A stretch of DNA of 64,000 nt from Arthrobacter burdickii (GTDB lineage: Bacteria; Actinomycetota; Actinomycetes; Actinomycetales; Micrococcaceae), in assembly GCF_030433645.1 (NCBI RefSeq), contig NZ_JAROCG010000001.1, positions 2,852,001 through 2,916,000 on the forward strand, given 5' to 3'. Each line of letters begins with the position of its first letter. Within the stretch, counting starts at the first letter, position 1. The notes beneath the pieces were generated by a model. That model was not told where the DNA came from and made no database searches. It saw only the letters and a list, made by a program, of their open reading frames with translations. The translations under genes were made by a program, and so were the position numbers. Below are positions 1 to 9,135 of the stretch, one piece after another.

Positions 1-2
1 TG

Positions 3-1430
3 ATCGGGATGTTCGCGATCGCCCTGTACGACCCCCGGCGCGACGAGGTCCTCCTGATCCGCGACCGGCTCGGGATCAAACCGCTGTACTTCTCCTCAGT
101 GCAGGGAAGGCTGCGTTTCGCATCCACCCTGCCCGCCCTGGTGGCCTCGGGTGGTGTGGACTCGGGACTCGACGAGGTCGCCCTGCACCACTACCTCAGC
201 TGGCACTCCATCCTTCCCGCTCCGCGGACCATCCTCCGCGGCATCCAGAAACTTCCCGCCGCCACCATCAGGACGGTTCGCGCGGACGGGACCTGGCACG
301 ACCGCGAGTACTGGCGCCCGTCCTACACGCGCCAGGCCGAATACTCGGACTGGTCAGCCACGGACTGGCAGGATGCCATCCGCGACGCCCTGCAGACCGC
401 GGTACGACGGCGGATGGTCGCCGATGTGCCCGTCGGGGTCCTCCTGTCCGGAGGACTGGATTCCAGCCTGCTGGTGGCACTGCTGGCGGAGGAGGGCCAG
501 CACGGGCTGTCCACGTTCAGCATCGGATTCGACGGCGCTGGCGGGGACGCCGGCAACGAGTTCGCCTACTCGGACCTGATCGCCGACACCTTCGGCACCC
601 GTCACGAACGGCTGCACATCAGCACCGCGGAATTCGGGCCGTCCATCGATGCCGCCGTGGGCGCGATGTCCGAACCGATGGCCAGCCATGACGTCACGGC
701 ATTCCACCTCCTGTCCGCAACGGTGTCCCGGCATCTCAAGGTGGTGCAGTGCGGGCAGGGCGCCGACGAGGTGTTCGCCGGCTACGCGTACCACCAGCCA
801 CTGGCCCGCGTTCCGCGTCAGGACGCCCTCGACACGTTCTCCGCCTCGTTCGTCGACTCCAGCCACGAGGAGCTGGCCGGGATCCTCGAGCCGGAGTGGA
901 GGGTGGAGACGGATGTGAGCCGGGAGGTGCTTGCCGCCCATCTGGCTGCTCCCGGTGCGAACACCGCGCTGGATGCCGCGCTCCGGCTGGATACGCACCT
1001 GCTCATGGTGGATGATCCGGTCAAGCGGCTGGACAACATGTCCATGGCGTGGGGCATCGAGGCGCGTGTCCCGTTCCTGGATCACGAACTGGTGCAGCTT
1101 GCCGCCGCGTGTCCACCCGAACTCAAGGCGGCGCAGGGCGGCAAGGGCATCCTCAAGGACCTGGGCAGGGAGCTGCTGCCCGCTGCCGTGATCGACCGGC
1201 CCAAGGGGTACTTCCCCGTCCCGGCACTCCGCCACCTCGAGGAGCCGTTCATCTCCCTGGTCCGTGACGCCCTGCATGCACCGGAGGCCAAGCAGCGCGG
1301 GCTCTTCACCCCGGACGTCGTCGAGGGCCTGCTCGCGGACCCCAACTCCCGACGGACCCCGGTCAACAGCAACGTCCTGTGGCAGTTCGCCCTGCTGGAG
1401 ATGTGGCTCCAGCACCACGGTGTGGGCTGA
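3..1430 (+). CDS. asnO: Asparagine-synthase-like amidotransferase, probably N-acetylglutaminylglutamine amidotransferase (5' end outside window)
   Basis: The frame is open at the left edge, so the N-terminal part of the glutaminase domain, including the expected Cys1, lies outside. What remains is the end of the class II glutaminase (RDRLGIKPLYF) and the full synthetase domain with the PP-loop SGGLDSS near nt 445-465. Several stretches (RLRFASTLPAL, ALHHYLSWHS, VVQCGQGADEVFAGY) match my recollection of the amidotransferase that makes the osmoprotectant dipeptide NAGGN better than ordinary AsnB. It would amidate N-acetylglutaminylglutamine using ATP and glutamine in the cytoplasm. The next gene is a dipeptidase starting at or within a few bases of the stop, as in NAGGN loci; the acetyltransferase/ligase partner would have to lie upstream. 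The family call is firm; the NAGGN specificity is inference. Confidence 0.8.
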   Translation: MGMFAIALYDPRRDEVLLIRDRLGIKPLYFSSVQGRLRFASTLPALVASGGVDSGLDEVALHHYLSWHSILPAPRTILRGIQKLPAATIRTVRADGTWHDREYWRPSYTRQAEYSDWSATDWQDAIRDALQTAVRRRMVADVPVGVLLSGGLDSSLLVALLAEEGQHGLSTFSIGFDGAGGDAGNEFAYSDLIADTFGTRHERLHISTAEFGPSIDAAVGAMSEPMASHDVTAFHLLSATVSRHLKVVQCGQGADEVFAGYAYHQPLARVPRQDALDTFSASFVDSSHEELAGILEPEWRVETDVSREVLAAHLAAPGANTALDAALRLDTHLLMVDDPVKRLDNMSMAWGIEARVPFLDHELVQLAAACPPELKAAQGGKGILKDLGRELLPAAVIDRPKGYFPVPALRHLEEPFISLVRDALHAPEAKQRGLFTPDVVEGLLADPNSRRTPVNSNVLWQFALLEMWLQHHGVG

Positions 1431-2846
1431 CGGCGTGTCACCGGTCACGGAGTCGGTGCTGCCCGGGCTGCGCCAGGCGGTTCGGGCCGGCTTTCCCGCC
1501 GTCGTCGACGAACTGTCCGCCCTCGTGGGGATCCCCGCGATGGCGTGGGATTCGTTCGATCCGTCCGAACTGCACCGGGCCGCGCGGGAGGTGGCCGGCC
1601 TCATTCGGGACGCCGGGATCCCGAATGTGGAGATCCACCAGGCGCCGCGGCCGGATGGCACACCGGGAGCGCCGGCGGTGGTGGGCCGGCGTCCGGCACA
1701 GCCCGGCAAGCCCACCATCCTCCTCTACGCTCACTACGACGTGCAGCCCGCCGGTGACCCGGACCTGTGGGTGAGCCCGCCCTTCGCGGCGGTCGCCAGG
1801 GACGGCCGGCTCTGGGGTAGAGGAGTAGCGGACAACAAGGCGGGGGTCCTCCCGCATTGTGCCGCCGTCCGCACGGTGCTGCGGGTTCTCGGGGACGGGT
1901 TCGGCGTCGGGGTGACCATCCTCATCGACGGCGAGGAGGAAGTCGGTTCGCCCAGCCTCCCCCTGCTGCTGCAACGGGTCGGCGGCGATCTCCGGGCCGA
2001 CGTGCTGGTGGTCGCCGACTCGGGGAACTGGCGCGTGGGCGTGCCGGCCCTCACCACCAGCCTTCGCGCGCTGGTCTTGGGCACCATCGAGGTCCGCGTG
2101 CTGGACCACGCCCTGCACTCGGGAACCTACGGCGGTCCCCTGGTGGATGCGATCGCCGCCCTGTCCCGGCTTCTTGCCACGCTCCACCACGACGACGGCA
2201 GCGTGGCAGTGCCCGGGTTGGTCGCGACCGAGGAACCGGGGCCGTCCCTGTCCGAAGCGGAGTTCCGGGCCGACTCAGGGGTCCGGCCCGCGTCCCCCTC
2301 GCCGGCTCCGGCAGCATCACCTCACGGCTGTGGACGAAGCCCGCCCTGACCATCATCGGAGTGGATGCGCCGTCCGTCGCGCTGTCCTCGGACACTCTGC
2401 AGCCGACGGCGAGGGCTCGATTCAGCCTGAGCCTCGCCCCGTCCAGTGACACCGCCGCAGCCATGGAGGCCGTCCGGCGGCACGTGGAAGCCCAGAAGCC
2501 CTTCGGGGCCGAGGTCCGGTTCCTGCCCGGCGGGCGGACAGAGGGCTTCGCCGTCGACTCGTCCTCGGGCGCGGCCCGGCTGAGGCTCTCGGCCATGGAA
2601 GAGGCGTGGGGTGTGCCGGCCGTGTGCATGGGAGTCGGAGGGTCGATTCCGGCCGTCGAGATCCTGAACACGCTGTATCCGCAGGCGGAGATCCTCATCA
2701 CGGGCGCCGAGGACCCGGACTCCCGGGCGCACGGCGCGAACGAGTCCATCCACCTGGGCGACTTCGAGAACGCGATCGTCGCCGAGGCGCTGCTGCTGGC
2801 CCGCCTCGACCAGCCCGATCAGCAAGATCCGGCGAGCGGGGTCTAG
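1420..2846 (+). pseudogene. M20-family dipeptidase, frameshifted
   Basis: Metallo-dipeptidase of the M20 family, cytoplasmic. The first part, to about nt 2290, reads in one frame and carries the zinc and catalytic motifs (AHYDVQPAGDPDLW, GRGVADNKAG, DGEEEVGS). The C-terminal part (LAGSGSITSRLWTKPAL to a stop at 2846) lies in another frame. Reading passes smoothly if one base is restored at about 2270-2295, in a GC-rich run. Without that, translation ends at 2349 and loses the last third, including the end of the dimerisation domain. Possible starts are GTG 1420, overlapping the previous stop, or GTG 1435. It sits with the NAGGN-type amidotransferase and could recycle that dipeptide. Whether the shift is real or a sequencing error cannot be told here. 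Confidence 0.8.
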
Positions 2847-3178
2847 ACGGCTCCCCCGAAGTACACCTCGACCTCGCACACCATGCCCACCTGCACGCGG
2901 ATCGCCTCCATGTTGCGGTAGGTCCGGCCGGCGACGTCGTACTCGTACCGGTGCAGGACCAGGCCGTCGACGTCGATGATCTGCAGGGTTCGTGCCGGCC
3001 CGTCGAAGTGGTCCGCGGACGGGAAGCACCGCTCCAACCAGGCGCGCTTGTCGATGTGGTCGTCCTGGGGACTGGTGAAGACGAAGTCGTCGGCCATCAT
3101 CGACTCGGCGACGTCCCGCTCCTGCTGATGGAACGCGCGCATGAATCGGAGAACCGTCTCGCGGCGTGGAAGCGTCAT
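2843..3178 (-). CDS. SnoaL-like (NTF2 fold) protein
   Basis: 111 residues, the size of a single NTF2-like alpha+beta barrel. The order of an N-terminal helix pair (VLRFMRAFHQQ), a strand with DDFVF, and a C-terminal run of strands (LVLHRYEYDVAGRTYRN, MVCEVEVYFGG) is typical of SnoaL-like proteins. The family binds small molecules or acts as isomerase or hydrolase; no specific substrate can be read here. Its stop codon overlaps the end of the converging dipeptidase by four bases. It is separated by 140 bp from the Cache gene on the same strand and may be read with it. Confidence 0.65.
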   Translation of the reverse strand: MTLPRRETVLRFMRAFHQQERDVAESMMADDFVFTSPQDDHIDKRAWLERCFPSADHFDGPARTLQIIDVDGLVLHRYEYDVAGRTYRNMEAIRVQVGMVCEVEVYFGGAV

Positions 3179-3319
3179 GTACTGATCCTGACCATGCCGC
3201 CGGCGGCTGTCCAGACCAGTGCGCTCGGACAGCCGGGATCGGAGGCGACGGCGGGGATCCGGTGCCGACGCCGTATTCCCAGGAGCGTTCCAGGAGCGGC
3301 TTTACTGCCGCGGCTGCTG

Positions 3320-4009
3320 TCAGGTGACGGGGTCCAGCAGCAGGACGAGGTGGTTCCCGATATCGAGTGAGGTGGTGAAATCGCCCTCGGTGACGAGGTC
3401 GCCGGGTTCCAGGGCATCCGCGGCCGACACGATCACGCGTCCGCCCTTGTTGACGAGCGTCGCCGTGGGTCCGAGGGCGGTCAGCGATCCCAGCAGCATC
3501 CTTTCGAGTGACTGCACGGAGATGTCCGCCCCGACGATTCCCGCAACGGGTCCGCCTGCCTGGAGGACGACGGGGTGCGTGAAGGTCATGACGTACTCGT
3601 CCGTGCACAGGAAATCGATGTAGGGACCCGTGGCATGCGGTTCCCCGGTCTCGAAGGGAACACGGAACCACTCCGCCCTGAGGTAACGGTCCATGGAGCT
3701 CGTGCTGAAGTTGGCAAGGGCATCGACCCGCTCGAGGTCCGGGCCCTGCCACCAGGCGATGTAGCTTCGATCGGCTGCCACCAGGCCGGAGCCCGCGATG
3801 AACCCTGCCCCCGTGATGTAGCGCTCGGCGTCGCCCAGCATCGCCTCGACGGCAGGAAGGGCGAGGGCATCGATGGCCGATCCGTGCACCTTCCCCCGGA
3901 CGCCGGCCAGTTGGCGCCCCAACTCGACCGCCCAGTCGGCCAGTCCGGACTGCACGCCACCGATCTGGGCACGGATCCGCGTCACCGCGGGCGACAGCTC
4001 CGTCGTCAC
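3320..4009 (-). CDS. Stand-alone Cache-domain protein
   Basis: 229 residues with a Cache/PDC-type sensor core: the helical lead, then WWQGPD, the FSTSSMDRYL region, GPYIDFLCTDEYVMTFTHPV and GIVGADISVQSLE match the extracellular small-molecule sensor fold of chemoreceptors and kinases. No signal peptide or membrane segment is visible, so unlike most Cache domains it should sit in the cytoplasm. It starts with GTG four bases after the stop of the FadR regulator (possible SD AAAGGG), so the two are co-translated. The likely role is ligand sensing for the regulator or the adjacent polyamine-type importer; that is inference. Confidence 0.6.
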   Translation of the reverse strand: MTTELSPAVTRIRAQIGGVQSGLADWAVELGRQLAGVRGKVHGSAIDALALPAVEAMLGDAERYITGAGFIAGSGLVAADRSYIAWWQGPDLERVDALANFSTSSMDRYLRAEWFRVPFETGEPHATGPYIDFLCTDEYVMTFTHPVVLQAGGPVAGIVGADISVQSLERMLLGSLTALGPTATLVNKGGRVIVSAADALEPGDLVTEGDFTTSLDIGNHLVLLLDPVT

Positions 4010-4013
4010 GTGC

Positions 4014-4766
4014 TCACCCTTTCGTCATCGGAAGCTCCCGTGCCCTCCGCCTGAGTAGCCAGGAGACCATCGTGTGGATGAGGTCCCTGGTCGCGTTCTG
4101 GGCGGCGAGGACATCCCCATCGCCGATGGCCCCTGCCACCTCGTTCCTGTGCCCGACCGAGGACTCCCGGAAGACGTCGTCGGTGTAGGGCAGAACTGTG
4201 AGCGTCCCGAGGTCAGCCTGCATGCGGACCAACTCCCTGCCGAGGCGGGCCGACCGGGCGATCGCACCGACCTCCAGCATGAACTCCGAATCGACCAGGC
4301 GCCATGATAGCAGCGTGTCCTCGTGCGGGCGCAGGTATTGGTGCAGGCGGTGCAGGTCGGCTGCGTCGGCACGACGCGCGGCGATGCCCGCGCAGGCCGA
4401 GGCGATGGCCTCGTAGTGCAACCCCAGGTCGTTGATCTGCAGCCGGGTCGTCGCCTGCAGGTTCTGGAGCGCCAGGTCCGTGGAGGGCAGGTAGCCATCG
4501 ATGATGAAGCTGCCCCCGTTGCGGCCGCGAACCGTCGTGATCAGTCCGCGCTCGCGGAGGATGGACAGTGCCTCCCGCGCGGTGACGGGAGAGACTCCGA
4601 GGGCCGCTGCGAGCTCGACCTCCCGCGGCAGCCGCTGGCCGCCCCTCAGGAGGCCTGTCTCGAGCGCCTGCTCGATCCGCCGGGTGACCTCTTCCGCGAG
4701 ACCTCCGGTCCTGATCGGTGCGAAGACGGCCGACAACCCCCTCGACGACGCCCGATGATGGTCCAT
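4014..4766 (-). CDS. FadR-family (GntR) transcriptional regulator
   Basis: 250 residues: an N-terminal winged helix ([51 protein letters not shown]) followed by an all-helical FCD ligand-binding domain with spaced Asp/His residues. FCD regulators respond to small acids, amino acids or sugars. It is divergent from the ABC importer at 4901 and probably controls it. No ribosome binding site precedes the ATG; TACAGT lies exactly six bases upstream on the coding strand (4778-4773), so a leaderless mRNA is likely. It is followed by the Cache gene with a 4-bp gap. Confidence 0.85.
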   Translation of the reverse strand: MDHHRASSRGLSAVFAPIRTGGLAEEVTRRIEQALETGLLRGGQRLPREVELAAALGVSPVTAREALSILRERGLITTVRGRNGGSFIIDGYLPSTDLALQNLQATTRLQINDLGLHYEAIASACAGIAARRADAADLHRLHQYLRPHEDTLLSWRLVDSEFMLEVGAIARSARLGRELVRMQADLGTLTVLPYTDDVFRESSVGHRNEVAGAIGDGDVLAAQNATRDLIHTMVSWLLRRRARELPMTKG

Positions 4767-4900
4767 GGCATCACTGTAACGAGGAGTTAACGCAGCCGTA
4801 TATACATAATAGATATGAAGTTATACTCTTTCTCGGACGCCTCGCTTGTGACGGGCTTCACACCGAAGCAGCCACACCGGCAGCAGAGAAAGGGCCACGG
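4767..4900. promoter_or_regulatory. Divergent promoter/operator region between FadR regulator and ABC importer
   Basis: 134 bp that is strikingly AT-rich for this window between about 4796 and 4835. It contains the perfect palindrome GTATATAC (4798-4805), a CATAAT box (4805-4810) usable as a -10 toward the importer, and TACAGT (4778-4773, reverse strand) as the -10 of the regulator. An SD-like AGAGAAAGGG precedes the ATG at 4901. The palindrome between the two promoters is a plausible FadR-family operator; this is inference. Confidence 0.5.
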
Positions 4901-5968
4901 ATGACCTCGGCAGCCATGCCACAGACCTCGCGCAGGACGACCGCGCCTGCAGGGCCGGCCATCCGGCTCATCGGTCTCTCCAAGCGGTTCGGCGAGACGA
5001 CCGCCGTGGACTCCGTGGACCTCGAGATTCGGTCCGGGGAGTTCTTCTCCATGCTCGGCCCCTCGGGATCGGGAAAGACGACGGTCCTCCGGCTGATCGC
5101 CGGCTTCGAACTGCCGACCGCGGGCGTCATCGAACTCGAGGGCAAGGACGTGTCCGCGCGGGCCCCTTTCGAACGGGACGTGAACACCGTCTTCCAGGAC
5201 TACGCCCTCTTCCCGCACATGAGCCTGATGGAGAACGTGGCGTACGGACTGAGGGTCCGGGGCGTGAACAAGGCGGACCGCAGGCAGCGGGCGGCGGAAG
5301 CACTGGAGCAGGTCCAACTCGGGAGCTTCCTCGACCGGCGCCCGTCCCAGTTGTCGGGTGGCCAGCGGCAGCGGGTCGCCCTGGCCCGGGCGCTGGTCGT
5401 CCGGCCGAAAGTGCTCCTGCTGGATGAGCCCCTGGGCGCACTCGACCTGAAGCTGCGCCAGCAGATGCAGGTCGAGCTGAAGGAGCTGCAACAGGAGCTC
5501 GGCATCACCTTCATCTTCGTCACCCACGACCAGGAGGAAGCGCTCACGATGAGCGACCGCATAGGGGTGTTCAACAAGGGCCGGATCGAGCAGGTCGGTA
5601 CTCCCGAGGAGATCTACGAACGGCCCAACGGATCATTCGTGGCCAACTTCGTCGGGACGTCCAACATCTTCCCCAGCACTCTGGCCCGATCCCTCTACGG
5701 CCGGGACGACCGGTTCTCCGTGCGTCCGGAGCGCATCCAGCTACGCCCCCTCCCCCCGGAAGGGCCCGGCACCGGGATCGCAGTGACGGTCACCGCCCTG
5801 GTCTACCTGGGCCACGCCACGCAGGTCCGGGGCACCCTTTCCGACGGGACGACCGCCGTCGCGCTCATCCCCGTGACCGCCGGCAGAGGCGGAGAATTCG
5901 CCGTCGGCCAGCCGGCAGTCCTGTCCTGGAACCAGCAGGACGTCGTCTGGCTTCCGCCGGCATTCTGA
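4901..5968 (+). CDS. ABC transporter ATPase, spermidine/putrescine (PotA) type
   Basis: 355-residue cytoplasmic ATPase of a polyamine-type importer. Visible motifs are Walker A GPSGSGKT (residues 53-60), Q-loop FQDYALFPH, signature LSGGQRQRV, Walker [12 protein letters not shown] and switch THDQEEA, followed by the C-terminal TOBE region ([10 protein letters not shown]). The open frame extends upstream to 4718, but the ATG at 4901 gives the usual family length and has a ribosome binding site. It is the first gene of a binding-protein and two-permease operon and is probably controlled by the divergent FadR regulator. Substrate could be a polyamine or another amine; the sequence does not decide. 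Confidence 0.88.
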   Translation: MTSAAMPQTSRRTTAPAGPAIRLIGLSKRFGETTAVDSVDLEIRSGEFFSMLGPSGSGKTTVLRLIAGFELPTAGVIELEGKDVSARAPFERDVNTVFQDYALFPHMSLMENVAYGLRVRGVNKADRRQRAAEALEQVQLGSFLDRRPSQLSGGQRQRVALARALVVRPKVLLLDEPLGALDLKLRQQMQVELKELQQELGITFIFVTHDQEEALTMSDRIGVFNKGRIEQVGTPEEIYERPNGSFVANFVGTSNIFPSTLARSLYGRDDRFSVRPERIQLRPLPPEGPGTGIAVTVTALVYLGHATQVRGTLSDGTTAVALIPVTAGRGGEFAVGQPAVLSWNQQDVVWLPPAF

Positions 5969-6002
5969 CACACCCCTCCTCCCCATCCCGAAAGGCACCC
6001 TC

Positions 6003-7199
6003 ATGGCACGCACCCAGTCAGCCCTGCCCCTTCTCTGCCTCACGACGGCAACCCTGCTCGCCCTCACCGCCTGCGGCACCAGCAACGGTTCCACGGAGGG
6101 GCAGGGATCCGCCCCCGAACTCACGGCGCAGGCCGAGGTCGGCGAAGGCGAAGGCAGCCTCTCGATCCTGGCGTGGCCCGGCTACGTCGAGGACGGCACC
6201 AATGATCCGGCCGTCGACTGGGTGTCCTCGTTCGAGGAGGAAACGGGCTGCATGGTCGACTTCAAGCCCTTCGGCACCTCGGACGAGGCAGTGACGCTCA
6301 TGCGGAGCGGCCAGTACGACGTCGTCTCCGCGTCGGGCGACGCGTCGCTGCGGCTCATCGCCGGCGGCGATGTGGAACCCGTGAACGTGGACCTGGTCGA
6401 GAGCTACGAGGGGATCTACCCCTTCCTGAAGGACCAGCTCTGGAACACCGTCGACGGCGTCAACTACGGCGTCCCCCACGGCTGGGGAGCGAACGTGCTG
6501 ATGTACCGGGCGGACCAGGTGACACCTGCCCCCACCTCCTGGCGGAGCGTCTTCGACGACGCCGAACAGAACTCCGGAAAAGTCACCGCCTACGACTCCC
6601 CCATCTACATCGCGGACGCGGCCGTCTACCTGATGGCCCACAATCCCGACCTCGGCATCACCAACCCCTACGCGCTCGACGCCGATCAGCTGGCCGCTGC
6701 CGTCGATCTCCTCAAGGCCCAGCGCGAGCACGTCGGCGAATACTGGTCCGACGTCGTCAAGGAAGTGCAGTCGTTCGCCAGCGGCAGCAGCGTCATCGGC
6801 ACCACGTGGCAGGTGGGCGCGAACATCGCGCAGGCCGACGGCGCCGACGTGAAGACGGTGCTGCCCGAGGAGGGCGCCACCGGCTGGTCCGACACCTGGA
6901 TGATCGGCGCTGAGTCCGAGCACAAGAACTGCGCCTACAAGTGGCTCGACCACATCGCCAGCCCTGAGATCAACGCGCAGGTGGCCGAGTACTTCGGTGA
7001 ATCACCGGCCACCCCCGCCGCCTGCGAACTGACCCAGGACGCGTCGCATTGCGAGACCTACCACTCCGGCGATGAGGAGTACGCGAGCCAAATCTGGTAC
7101 TGGACCACGCCCGTGGCCGACTGCATCGATGGCCGCACGGACGTCGAGTGCACCGACTACTCCGAGTGGACCAAGGCCTGGACCGAAATCAAGGGCTGA
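6003..7199 (+). CDS. Substrate-binding lipoprotein of a PotD-like ABC importer
   Basis: 398 residues. A signal peptide ends in the lipobox LTAC with Cys24 as the lipidation site, so the protein is anchored outside the membrane. The body (LSILAWPGYVEDG, GCMVDFKPFGTSDEAVTLMRSGQYDVVSASGD, NYGVPHGWGANVLMYR) is of the PotD/spermidine-putrescine class. It captures the ligand and hands it to the two permeases downstream. It starts 34 bp after the ATPase and ends 34 bp before the first permease. The Cys-rich C-terminal part could form disulfides outside the cell. Confidence 0.88.
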   Translation: MARTQSALPLLCLTTATLLALTACGTSNGSTEGQGSAPELTAQAEVGEGEGSLSILAWPGYVEDGTNDPAVDWVSSFEEETGCMVDFKPFGTSDEAVTLMRSGQYDVVSASGDASLRLIAGGDVEPVNVDLVESYEGIYPFLKDQLWNTVDGVNYGVPHGWGANVLMYRADQVTPAPTSWRSVFDDAEQNSGKVTAYDSPIYIADAAVYLMAHNPDLGITNPYALDADQLAAAVDLLKAQREHVGEYWSDVVKEVQSFASGSSVIGTTWQVGANIAQADGADVKTVLPEEGATGWSDTWMIGAESEHKNCAYKWLDHIASPEINAQVAEYFGESPATPAACELTQDASHCETYHSGDEEYASQIWYWTTPVADCIDGRTDVECTDYSEWTKAWTEIKG

Positions 7200-7233
7200 C
7201 CCTCGAACGACGACAGGAAGGAAGAGTCGGGAC

Positions 7234-8130
7234 ATGTCCGTCGACACACGCCCAGCTGACGCTGCCCCGGGGAGACCCTCACGGCAGGCACTGTCAGCAC
7301 TGCTGTATCGGCGGGGGCGCCTGCGCCTCGCCGGTCTCCTGACCGCCCCGGCAGCCTGGCTCATCCTGGTCTACATCGCAGCGCTGAGTGCACTGCTCAT
7401 CACCGCGCTGTGGACGGTGGACACCTTCACCGGGAAGGTGTCCACCACCTGGACCCTGGACAACCTCATCCAGGTCACCACCGATCCCGTCTACCAGACG
7501 ATCGCCCTCCGGACGCTGCGGATCGCCGTCCTCGTGACCGTCGTCGACATGGTGCTCGCGCTCCCCATCGCCTTCTTCATCGCGAAGGTCGCCTCGCCGC
7601 GCTGGCGGGGTGTCCTCGTCGTCGCCATCCTGATGCCGCTCTGGGCGAGCTACCTCGTGAAGGCCTACGCCTGGCGCAACGTCCTGGCCGAGGGCGGGCT
7701 GCTCGAATGGCTGGGCATCAACAGTCCGGGCTACAGTGAGGCCGCCGTCGTCATCGCGTTGTCCTACATCTGGCTGCCCTACATGATCCTGCCGATCCAT
7801 GCAGGCTTCGAACGGGTGCCGGACTCCCTGCTCGAAGCCTCGAGCGACCTCGGCGCGAAACCTCTCGCCACGCTCCGGCTGGTCATCCTGCCGATCCTCG
7901 TGCCCTCCATCATCGCCGGGACCATCTTCACCTTCGCCCTCACCCTGGGCGACTACATCACCGCGCAGATCGTCGGCGGGACGACACAGATGCTCGGGAC
8001 CGTCGTCTACGCGAACGTCGGCGCCGCCAACAACCTGCCGCTGGCCTCCGCCGTCGCACTGATCCCGATCGCCGTCATCATGGCCTACCTCCTCATCGTG
8101 CGGCGCACCGGCGCCCTGAACAATCTCTAG
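7234..8130 (+). CDS. ABC importer permease, PotB type
   Basis: 298-residue inner-membrane permease, about six membrane helices. The EAA loop that docks on the ATPase is visible as LLEASSDLGAKPLATLRLVILPIL. The ATG at 7234 has an AGGAAGGAAG ribosome binding site 10 bases upstream; longer starts would overlap the binding-protein gene. A hydrophilic N-terminal tail of about 40 residues precedes the first helix. It pairs with the second permease starting ten bases after its stop. Confidence 0.88.
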   Translation: MSVDTRPADAAPGRPSRQALSALLYRRGRLRLAGLLTAPAAWLILVYIAALSALLITALWTVDTFTGKVSTTWTLDNLIQVTTDPVYQTIALRTLRIAVLVTVVDMVLALPIAFFIAKVASPRWRGVLVVAILMPLWASYLVKAYAWRNVLAEGGLLEWLGINSPGYSEAAVVIALSYIWLPYMILPIHAGFERVPDSLLEASSDLGAKPLATLRLVILPILVPSIIAGTIFTFALTLGDYITAQIVGGTTQMLGTVVYANVGAANNLPLASAVALIPIAVIMAYLLIVRRTGALNNL

Positions 8131-8139
8131 GAGCCCGGA

Positions 8140-8994
8140 GTGAAACTGTCCAGAAGTGCCCGCATCACCCTCGGCACCCTCACGGCGGTGGTCCTGCTCT
8201 TCATCTACGTGCCGCTGCTCCTGGTGGTCGTCAACTCCTTCAACAGCGACCGGAGCTTCGGGTGGCCGCCGCGCAGCTTCACCCTGGAATGGTGGTCGCG
8301 GGCCTTCCAGTCCGAGGGCGTCCGGGAAGCCATCGCCACCTCCCTGTGGGTGGCCCTCATCTCCACGGCCATCTCACTGATCCTCGGGACCCTCCTGGCC
8401 CTGGCGCTGCAGCGGCACGACTTCTTCGGCAAGGACGTCATCAACCTCCTCGTCATCCTGCCGATCGCCCTCCCGGGCATCGTCACCGGTATCGCCCTCA
8501 ACAACCTGTTCACCACGGTGCTCGGCGTGTCCCTCAGCCTCTGGACCGTGATCATCGCCCACGCCACCTTCTGCATGGTGACCGTGTTCAACAACGCGAT
8601 CGCCAGGCTCCGGAGGACGAACAGCAGTCTCGAAGAGGCATCCTCGGACCTCGGCGCCGGTATCTTCACCACCTTCCGGCTCGTCACGCTCCCCCAGCTC
8701 CGCTCGGCGCTGGTCGCCGGCGGCCTCCTCGCCTTCGCGTTGAGCTTCGACGAGATCATCGTCACCACCTTCACCATCGGGGCAGGCCAGCAGACGCTGC
8801 CCGTGTGGATCCTCAACAACCTCTTCCGCCCCAACCAGGCACCCGTGGTCAACGTCGTCGCCGTCGTCCTGATCATCGCGTCCGTCGTCCCGGTCTGGCT
8901 CGCACAGCGCCTGTCCGGTGATGCCATCGGGATGACCAGGAGCCGCAAGAAGGCGTCGCCCGGCATCACGAAAGCGTCATCGACGGCACGGTGA
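8140..8994 (+). CDS. ABC importer permease, PotC type
   Basis: 284-residue second permease, about six membrane helices. EAA loop: LEEASSDLGAGIFTTFRLVTLP. It starts with GTG just downstream of the first permease (SD-like AGGAGCCCGGA). With the ATPase, binding protein and first permease it completes a polyamine-type importer. About 140 bp without a clear hairpin separate it from the next regulator, which has its own promoter. Confidence 0.88.
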   Translation: MKLSRSARITLGTLTAVVLLFIYVPLLLVVVNSFNSDRSFGWPPRSFTLEWWSRAFQSEGVREAIATSLWVALISTAISLILGTLLALALQRHDFFGKDVINLLVILPIALPGIVTGIALNNLFTTVLGVSLSLWTVIIAHATFCMVTVFNNAIARLRRTNSSLEEASSDLGAGIFTTFRLVTLPQLRSALVAGGLLAFALSFDEIIVTTFTIGAGQQTLPVWILNNLFRPNQAPVVNVVAVVLIIASVVPVWLAQRLSGDAIGMTRSRKKASPGITKASSTAR

Positions 8995-9099
8995 CGAAAG
9001 TACCCTTCGGCTCCCAGGCGGTCTCGGACGCGGGGTGAGCGGTCGCACCCGAGTTCCGTCGTGAGCGGTGACCTCGCCGGCAGGTAGGCCGGGACCGCA

Positions 9100-9129
9100 T
9101 TGACGTGGGTCTGTGATGTGTGCCATATT
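9100..9129 (+). promoter_or_regulatory. Promoter for the asparagine-cluster regulator
   Basis: TTGACG (9100-9105) and CATATT (9124-9129) are spaced 18 bp apart and end six bases before the GTG at 9136. This predicts transcription starting at or next to the start codon, i.e. a leaderless mRNA. Confidence 0.55.
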
Positions 9130-9135
9130 TCTCCT

